A stretch of DNA of 64,000 bases from Batillaria attramentaria (taxonomy: Eukaryota > Mollusca > Gastropoda > Batillariidae). The DNA is taken from assembly GCA_018292915.2 (NCBI GenBank), contig JACVVK020000523.1:283501-347500 (forward strand), read 5' to 3'. The stretch's first letter is position 1, and each line of letters begins with the position of its first letter. Below, piece after piece: positions 57,708 to 64,000 of this stretch. A program made the position numbers and the translations under genes. The notes under the pieces were generated by a model. The model did not search any database and had not been told where the DNA came from. It was given only the letters and a program-made list of their open reading frames with translations.

Positions 57708-57836
57708 TACTATACTACGTGTTCTTCGAACGTCTCAAAGGTCTTTGCTGTCTCGCCGTCACCAATTAAAAAACAAACAAAAAACGTCACTAACACCGCG
57801 TCACATTACTACTATTACTACGTCAAAAATTTCTCT

Positions 57837-57844
57837 GACGTAAT
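57837..57844 (+). promoter_or_regulatory. CRE-like site upstream of the methyltransferase gene
   Basis: TGACGTAA, a CREB/ATF-type half-palindrome, about 260 bp before the preferred start codon. No TATA box is evident. Confidence 0.25.
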
Positions 57845-58105
57845 TAGTAGTGATGTAAAGCGGACTTTGTCGATTCCTTGGAAATTCTGAGCTGAGAAGC
57901 TCTATCCAGCCACGGCACCAGTCAAGCAACATAGAACTTCAAAAGAAGAGAAGCCTTTGCTTGTGTCCGTTTGCTGCACAGTTTTCATATTGGTTACTAT
58001 AGCCATTTCAGCAACTACTGTAGTTCCCGCACGGAAAGGACTTGCTACTTCACTGAAATTGTTATAAGTGGCATAATTTGCATCATCTCTGAACTGACAA
58101 AGGCG

Positions 58106-59398
58106 ATGGCTAGAACGGTGTACAGACCTCTCTTGAATGTGCTTTTTCTGATCGTTTTCCTGTATGTTATACTTCATTCAATGCGTCAAGCATGGCCCTG
58201 GAAAGTGAGAATCAGACCTACACCTGACGACGTTCCGAATGACCACTCAAAATACGAATCTCCCCACGTCACTTCTGACCAGACTCAAAAGGTCACTTCT
58301 GACCAGCCTAGTGACGTGATTTCTGACCAGCCTGGGAACGTCATTTCTGACCAGACTCAAAAGGTCACTTCTGACCAGCCTAGTAACGTGATTTCTGACC
58401 AGCCTGGGAACGTCACTTCTGAGCAGCCTCAACAGGTCACTTCTGGCCAGCCTAGTAACGTGATTTCTGACCAGCCTCAACAGGTGACTTCCGACCAAGC
58501 TCGAAACGTCACTGCCGGGGAGCTTCGTCACGCCGCTTCTGACGTATCTCGCCACGTCATCTCCGACAGTCTAGTCACTACCGGCTCGTCTCGCGTCAAC
58601 ATCTTTGTGTCTGCGGAAAATAGTTGTAAGTACTTGTTCCCGTTTACGATTAAAGGTCGAGGCCAAACCCGAATATGCACTTATGATCCGAACGAGGACC
58701 GAGAGATTTCACTCGCAATCCAACGAAGACACTCCTATGAGCCCGAAATAAACTCAGTGCTTAAGATCATGGACAATGACTTCAAGAAACAGGCGTCGAA
58801 GCCAAACCCTACCCGAATCAGCCTCGTGGATGCAGGATGCAACCTCGGGACGTTCTCGTTATCAGCAGCGTACGCCGGATACGACGTACTCGCCATTGAC
58901 GCCATGAACAGCAGTCTACAACTTCTTGCTACTTCCCTCCGATTGGCCGGGCTGACGTCACGCGTAAAGCTGATCCACAACGCCCTGTGGGACAAGCACG
59001 AAACCCTCACTGTCCACGTCCGTTATCCCAACAACATCGGAGGGTCGTTCGTTGGCCAGGACAACGACGAAAAGTATCGTAAGACCGTAGTCCAGACTGT
59101 GTGCTTAAACGATCTGGTTCCTTTCGTGCCAACCCCTCGTGTGTTTCTGAAAATGGACATTGAACTGTCAGAGTCGAAGGCCTTACGGTGTGCAGAAGAG
59201 TTCTTCGCCAAGGTGGATGTTCCGTACATCCTGATGGAGTGGGCGTACAAGAATAAGGGTCGAGAACAGGAAGGGGAGTTTATCATCAAATATTTGACCG
59301 GCAGGGGTTATCTCCCTTACCGAGGGATCAAGCCTATGCAGGCTTTGCCTGCTAATGACGGTTCACACTGGCCTAGGAACGTTTGGTGGATTATTTAA
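58106..59398 (+). CDS. FkbM-family (Methyltransf_21) type II membrane methyltransferase
   Basis: A 430-residue protein from the ATG at 58106 (GGCGATGG context), chosen because it starts just before a signal anchor; an upstream in-frame ATG at 57971 would add 45 residues. Residues about 9-24 form one membrane span (LLNVLFLIVFLYVILH). A luminal stalk at about 54-157 is built from eight-residue repeats of the type V(T/I)SDQPxN. The catalytic domain follows. LVDAGCNLGTFS (240-251) is the SAM-binding loop, LAIDAMN (262-268) the acidic strand end, and FLKMDIELSE (347-356) the FkbM motif. The C-terminus WPRNVWWI (422-429) is typical of animal members. Family members O-methylate small molecules or sugars; a Golgi glycan methyltransferase is plausible, but the substrate is unknown. 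The gene is intronless across its length. Confidence 0.88.
   Translation: MARTVYRPLLNVLFLIVFLYVILHSMRQAWPWKVRIRPTPDDVPNDHSKYESPHVTSDQTQKVTSDQPSDVISDQPGNVISDQTQKVTSDQPSNVISDQPGNVTSEQPQQVTSGQPSNVISDQPQQVTSDQARNVTAGELRHAASDVSRHVISDSLVTTGSSRVNIFVSAENSCKYLFPFTIKGRGQTRICTYDPNEDREISLAIQRRHSYEPEINSVLKIMDNDFKKQASKPNPTRISLVDAGCNLGTFSLSAAYAGYDVLAIDAMNSSLQLLATSLRLAGLTSRVKLIHNALWDKHETLTVHVRYPNNIGGSFVGQDNDEKYRKTVVQTVCLNDLVPFVPTPRVFLKMDIELSESKALRCAEEFFAKVDVPYILMEWAYKNKGREQEGEFIIKYLTGRGYLPYRGIKPMQALPANDGSHWPRNVWWII
58265..58576 (+). repeat. In-frame 24-bp tandem repeats encoding the methyltransferase stalk
   Basis: About 13 units of 24 bp encode eight-residue repeats (HVTSDQTQ, KVTSDQPS, DVISDQPG, NVISDQTQ and so on). 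The last three are degenerate (NVTAGELR, HAASDVSR, HVISDSLV). A 72-bp three-unit block (DQTQ/DQPS/DQPG) is itself repeated, so the array grew at two scales. NVT sequons occur at two points. Confidence 0.95.
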
Positions 59399-59574
59399 AC
59401 TCTGAACATGTCTGTGTGGACGACAGACTAATATCTTAAAGAAATCAGCCTGTGTTGTCTGTTGGCTCACTTGTGATATGAGTCAAGGTCATTCAAAAGA
59501 GTGTGTTTGTAAAGCTCTTATCACTATCTATCATCATGCCAAGTAAGGTGTCTCTGGTATGCTTAGTTCTTGGC

Positions 59575-59580
59575 AATAAA
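59575..59580 (+). terminator. Polyadenylation signal AATAAA
   Basis: The first AATAAA after the methyltransferase stop codon, 177 bp downstream; it would give a short 3' UTR. Confidence 0.5.
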
Positions 59581-59968
59581 CCCCCAAAACAGTTTGTATG
59601 GCCTTGACCTTGGCTCAAGGTCATTCAAATGAGATCTGCTGGTAAAGCTCTCATCAATGTCTCTCATTATGCTAAGTCTGACGCCTCTAGTATTTGTACT
59701 TCCTGCGAAAACGGTAATGTTAAAATTCACAAGAAACAGCTTTAGTGACCTTGACCTTGACGTACATGTCTTATGGTATCAGGAAAACTGCTGTCCACAT
59801 CTACGTCTCTTGCAACACTCTAATCGTCACTTTCTGCACCATTCCCCAGAACAGAGTGTTTTCCCACCTACTTGAAACTGAAACACCGAGTCAGATTTCT
59901 GCATTTCGTAAATAAGAAAGTTTCCTGTGCGGGTCCCTTTGGTGTACAATCTGAAAAACCATGGCAAG
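59581..59968. other. Sequence downstream of the methyltransferase gene
   Basis: The phrase GACCTTG..CTCAAGGTCATTCAAA recurs (about 59482-59496 and 59606-59629), suggesting a small local duplication. No gene was recognised. Confidence 0.4.
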
Positions 59969-60305
<337 letters not shown>

Positions 60306-60584
60306 TCTCTGAAACTTACCTAACACGTGACACTGACACGGCCTTTGGGCGTCATTTTGGATCAGAATGAAAGGAGACGAGTTGAAGGTGATTACTTAGC
60401 TCGTCATTGTCATCAGTAGCTCGACCGCTTCAGTTTTAATTATTCGTGTCGTTCTTGTATTTCTTTGTTCTTCAGGAAAAGTACTTGCATGTTGGATGAG
60501 TGTGTGGTGTGCGCGTCAGTGCGTGCGCCGCTGTGCGTACGTGTGCGTAGATGCTCGCGTGTGTACATGCGCGCGTGTGTGTAT
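60306..60584. other. Unassigned sequence
   Basis: No gene recognised. Confidence 0.4.
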
Positions 60585-60792
60585 GTGTGTGTGTCGGAGG
60601 GGGGGGGGGGCTGTTCTTTCAAGATCTTAGAGTCTGAAAATCCTGTACGTGTGCGTAGGGGGGTGCGTGCGTGTGTATATGTGTGCGTGCGCGCGTGTCT
60701 GTGTGTGTGTGTGTGTGGGGGGGGGGGGGTGGAGCGGGGGGGGGGGGGGGGGGGCGGTACTCAAGATCTTAGAGTCTGAAAAAATCCGTAGT
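60585..60792. repeat. GT/G-run block with a duplicated 28-bp flank
   Basis: GTGTGCG-rich sequence and G runs occur twice (60585-60612, 60655-60756). Each ends with near-identical TCAAGATCTTAGAGTCTGAA (60619-60638 and 60763-60782). Confidence 0.9.
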
Positions 60793-61386
60793 AATGCCTT
60801 CACTGTAACTACATCTTCTGCCAGTAAAGATTGTACAATGCAAAAGGCCAGGTCATCGCACTGCCTTGTTTTACACACTGCAAGTGGTTTGTTTGACAAA
60901 AAATACACCACCATGTTTACCCCAAAAGCAGACGAAGAACGGCTCTGGTACATGTAATACAGACTTTACTTCGCTTTGATCAGCAAGCTACAAATAGATG
61001 AGGCGGGCTTAGACACAAAGACACAAAACATAAAGAGTCTGCCTTATCTTTCTTTGCGGCTTGGCGGGCTTTGCCAAGCAAAATAGTATTGATAACCGTG
61101 TCGCGAATCCGTGCAAATCCCGGACGAATTACAATTAAGCTGGCGTATTTTCGTTGTGGACAGCCCAGTCTTGCGAGATGGTATTGAATGGCAAACTTAT
61201 GTAGCCTCTCTCTCTCTCTCTCGCGTGATTGGTTGGGTATGTGTTTTCATACTTAGTTTTAGGTACAGTAGAACTATGTTTTCGTGACGTTGTTGTTTGT
61301 TTGCTTGTTGTTTTTGTTTTTGATACGTTGTCCAGATTGCAGTACTGATGTATGTAGTGCACGTCACCTCTTCCTCGTAAAATAAA

Positions 61387-61388
<2 letters not shown>
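60793..61388. other. Unassigned sequence
   Basis: No gene recognised; a short (CT)n lies at about 61206-61222. Confidence 0.4.

Positions 61389-61478
<90 letters not shown>
61389..61478. repeat. (CT)n(CA)n compound microsatellite
   Basis: (CT)n to about 61438 followed by (CA)n to 61478. Confidence 0.96.
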
Positions 61479-61480
<2 letters not shown>

Positions 61481-61796
61481 GCACGAGCCATTTGTTAAGC
61501 TAGCCCAGATAGAAAGTGACGTAAAGATGTCGTCAGAGAATCGGTTGGTTTGCGTAAGCCCTCAGCCCCTCGTTAGACTGCTGTGTGTTTATACACAAGA
61601 AGCGCGGCCGGCTTGTGTTCGGTGCAATCCCTGAAGTCATGGATCATTTGCTTAACGGTACACAGTCTCTGTAGACCCCAGCTAATTTCACCGATCATTA
61701 AGGAAGAGATAAGTGTGGGTGACAGACTGAAGTCGTATGCCCTGTATGGACCAGTGACTGACACCCAGCACTCGGCAAACGCCGCCTGCTATCTTG

Positions 61797-62010
61797 GAGT
61801 GTGGTGTAGTGCCGGTTAAGGTATCCGACTGCGGATCCGTAGCTGCCTGGTTCGAATCCCTGGTGGGCAGGAACTGATTTGGTTTGATGTTTCCTTTCCA
61901 AGTCGAGTCAAAATCATGCGCAGACTCGGTTAAGGCGCCTGTCACCGCCCTCGTGTACACACGCACGTATAAATATCAAGGGTGCACGCTAAAAATCCCA
62001 CGTTCATCTT
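61797..62010 (+). mobile_element. tRNA-derived SINE family S2, full-length head and body
   Basis: The head GTAGTGCCGGTTAAGGTATCC (A-box-like) and CCTGGTTCGAATCCCTGGTG (B box) is followed by a body shared with 21345-21465 (GCAGGAACTGATT .. GAGTCAAAATCATGCGCAGA .. GGCGCCTGTC). No TSD was found. Confidence 0.8.
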
Positions 62011-62226
62011 TCCAAGATGGCCGACGGCGTGGAGAACAGAAATATTGTCACACGCATCAGAGTGAGTAGCAGGGTGGAGATTTGCACATGAAGTAGCGCT
62101 TCGCCGCAGCAGGCTTTCGCTGCTTCGTCCTCCAACCTTGCGGCGCCTTGAGCATCTCAAACTGAAGAGACGGATATAATATCATGTGCGCCGAGCAGAA
62201 CCCTGCCATACCATATCATCTTTGGC

Positions 62227-62292
62227 TACAAGACACAGATGCAAATTTCAAAGAAAACGCTGTATATTCCTCTTAAACATAACGTTGCATAT
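62227..62292 (+). mobile_element. MITE-like family M1 fragment cut by the RTE element
   Basis: TTGGCTACAAGACACAGATG, AAAGAAAACGCTGTATATTC and CTCTTAAACATAACGTTGCA match the first 65 bp of M1 (1769-1835) with scattered changes. The match stops where the (TTAC)n tail of the RTE element begins. Confidence 0.75.
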
Positions 62293-64000
62293 TACTTACT
62301 TACTTAGGCCCTTGGCTCCACGTGGAGCATAGGCCATCGACAACCCTTCGCCATCGCACTCTGTTCTGGGCTAGTCTTGCCACTCCAGTCCAGTTGGTCC
62401 CCTGCTTACATAGCTCTGCCTCAGTGTCCCGCCTCCAGCTGTTGCGAGGCCGGCCTCTCTTCCTTTTCCCCTGCGGGTTCCATGTCAGGGCTTGGCGTGT
62501 GGTGCTGGATGCTGGCTTCCTGAGGGTGTGTCCAATCCAGCCCCACTTCCTCCGCAGGATCTGCTTGGCCACTGGTTCCTGCCCCGCTCGCTCCCACAGC
62601 TCTTCATTCCGGATCTTCTCTGGCCATCGGATGTTGAAGATGCGCCTCAGACAGGTGTTGAGAAATGTCTGGATCTTCTGCTGCATCGTCTTCGTTGTCC
62701 TCCATGTTTCGCATCCGTAGAGCAGAACTGACTTCACGTTGGAGTTGAAGATGCGAAGTTTGGTTCTTATGCTGACAACTTTGGATGCCCAGACGTTCTT
62801 CAGCATGACCATTGCTGCCCTTGCCTTGCCGATTCTGGCTGTGACGTCTCGGTCTGTGCCTCCCTGTCCATCAACCACACTCCCCAGGTAGACAAAAGAC
62901 TCCACCTCCCTGATGGGCTCTCCACCGACTGTGACTGGTGTGTTGGCAGTGGTGTTGATCTTCATCAGCTCGGTTTTCTTCCTGTTTATCTCGAGCCCTG
63001 TTCCGGCTGATGTGGCTTCCAGGCACGTAGTCTTGTCCTGCATCTGGCTGTGGCTGTGAGACAGGAGCGCCAGGTCGTCCGCGAAGTCGAGGTCATCCAG
63101 CTGCGTCCAGAGTGTCCACTGTATCCCGTTTTTCCTGCCTGCTGTAGTGGTCTTCATGATCCAGTCGATGACCAGGAGGAAGAGAAACGGGGACAACAGG
63201 CATCCCTGGCGGACTCCGGTCTTCACCTCGAAGCTTTCTGACAACTGGCCGGCATGGGCAATCCTGCAGCTCATGTCTTGGTAGGTGCACTGGATCAGGG
63301 AGATGATCTTCCCGGGAACTCCATAGTGCCTTAGCAGCTTCCACAGCGCCTCTCTGTCTACACTGTCGAAGGCCTTCTCATAGTCTATGAAGTTGATGTA
63401 GAGGGGGGAGTTCCACTCCAGTGACTGCTCCACAATGATGCGTAGGCTGGCAATCTGGTCAGCGCAGGACCTGTTCCTGCGAAAGCCTGCCTGCTGGTCT
63501 CGGAGCATGGGGTCGACTGCCTCTCTCATCCTCTCCAGTAGAATTCTGTTGAGAACCTTGCCTGGCACTGACAGGAGCATGATCCCTCGGTAGTTGCTGC
63601 AGTCCCTGAGGTCCCCTTTCTTTGGCAGCTTGATGACGATCCCTTCTTTCCACTGGGCTGGCACCTCTTCCTTCTCCCAGATCTTGCTGAACAGGCTGTG
63701 CAGCATGTTGACGGCTGTCTCTGTGTCTGCTTTAATGGCTTCTGCTGGTATCTCGTCCGGCCCTGCAGCTTTCCCATTTCTCAGTGTCATGATGGCTTTC
63801 CTGATCTCCGCCTTAGAGGGCTTGTCGCAGTTGATGGGTAGTTCTGTCTCAGCTGGTGGGATGTCTGGTGGTGTTTCAGGGATGGGGCGATTTAACAGCT
63901 CCCTGAAGTGTTCTGCCCATCGCTTCAGCTGTTCCTCAGTTGTTGTCAGTGGGTGCCCGTTCTTGTCCTTCACTGGTTTGTCTGTCTGCTGAAATTTGCC
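62286..64000 (-). mobile_element. RTE-like non-LTR retrotransposon (5' part beyond the window)
   Basis: The element's 3' end is the (TTAC)n / minus-strand (GTAA)n tract at about 62291-62306, immediately behind and overlapping the ORF stop. There is essentially no 3' UTR, as is usual for the RTE clade. The 5' part, with the endonuclease domain, lies off the right edge. It is inserted in an M1 fragment. Confidence 0.9.
62300..64000 (-). CDS. RTE-like reverse transcriptase, C-terminal 566 residues (partial)
   Basis: The minus-strand frame is open from the window edge to the stop at 62300, without frameshifts. Numbering from the GTG codon at 63973, nine further in-frame codons precede it (GKFQQTDKP). 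NGKAAGPDEIPAEAIK lies at 66-81 and LPKKGDLRDCSNYRGIMLLS at 116-135. FRRNRSCADQ (164-173) and FIDYEKAFDSVDR (195-207; motif A, first catalytic Asp at 197) follow. GVRQGCLLSPFLF (253-265) is motif B and LDFADDLALLSH (295-306) is motif C, with catalytic D299/D300. The C-terminal region LYGCETWRTTK, ELWERAGQEPVAKQILRR, GKRKRGRPRNSW is characteristic of RTE-type elements. The protein reverse-transcribes its own RNA at a nicked target. The catalytic residues are intact, so the element is young and possibly active; the N-terminal endonuclease cannot be judged. Confidence 0.94.
   Translation of the reverse strand, partial: GKFQQTDKPVKDKNGHPLTTTEEQLKRWAEHFRELLNRPIPETPPDIPPAETELPINCDKPSKAEIRKAIMTLRNGKAAGPDEIPAEAIKADTETAVNMLHSLFSKIWEKEEVPAQWKEGIVIKLPKKGDLRDCSNYRGIMLLSVPGKVLNRILLERMREAVDPMLRDQQAGFRRNRSCADQIASLRIIVEQSLEWNSPLYINFIDYEKAFDSVDREALWKLLRHYGVPGKIISLIQCTYQDMSCRIAHAGQLSESFEVKTGVRQGCLLSPFLFLLVIDWIMKTTTAGRKNGIQWTLWTQLDDLDFADDLALLSHSHSQMQDKTTCLEATSAGTGLEINRKKTELMKINTTANTPVTVGGEPIREVESFVYLGSVVDGQGGTDRDVTARIGKARAAMVMLKNVWASKVVSIRTKLRIFNSNVKSVLLYGCETWRTTKTMQQKIQTFLNTCLRRIFNIRWPEKIRNEELWERAGQEPVAKQILRRKWGWIGHTLRKPASSTTRQALTWNPQGKRKRGRPRNSWRRDTEAELCKQGTNWTGVARLAQNRVRWRRVVDGLCSTWSQGPK

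Overview
This window is animal nuclear DNA, almost certainly from a marine invertebrate and most likely a mollusc; the phylum is an inference. Very little of it codes. One exon ends in a canonical GTAAGA splice donor. There are many tRNA-derived SINEs with target-site duplications, several LINE remnants, foldback and MITE-like elements, and very dense (CA)n, (GA)n and (C)n/(G)n simple repeats. No prokaryotic operons, rRNA genes, CRISPR arrays or viral genes were found.

Only three protein-coding segments are convincing. (1) A 780-bp coding exon on the minus strand (23248-24027) encodes the RING, linker, B-box1 and B-box2 of a TRIM9/TRIM67-type E3 ubiquitin ligase; its later exons (coiled coil, FN3, SPRY) were not found in the window. 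(2) An intronless plus-strand gene (58106-59398) encodes a type II membrane FkbM-family (Methyltransf_21) methyltransferase. Its stalk is an unusual array of about 13 eight-residue repeats. (3) A long, intact RTE-like reverse transcriptase ORF on the minus strand (62300-64000) runs off the right edge and ends inside the element's own (TTAC)n tail.

Layout. 0-4 kb: simple repeats, then a 2.14-kb composite element with apparently identical 449-bp terminal direct repeats and a G-run/telomere-like interior. 4-17 kb: mostly unrecognised single-copy sequence. 17-23 kb: the first SINE cluster. 23-26 kb: the TRIM9-like exon and a CpG-dense candidate promoter. 26-31 kb: LINE 3' ends and SINEs. 32-38 kb: a foldback family, paired SINEs, and a nested block in which one MITE interrupts a foldback element and is itself split by a 156-bp (TG)n. 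39-42 kb: a 1.3-kb terminal-inverted-repeat element and a TSD-flanked 956-bp retroposon. 42-46 kb: SINEs and LINE ends. 47.2-49.05 kb: one 0.9-kb element inserted, inverted, into another copy of itself. 49.6-57 kb: very long microsatellites and more SINEs. 57-60 kb: the methyltransferase gene. 60-64 kb: microsatellites, a second SINE family and the RTE element.

The genes do not form a pathway. What connects the window is its repeat biology: nested transposition, SINEs that appear to share LINE 3' tails, and microsatellites that repeatedly sit at SINE ends or inside MITEs.
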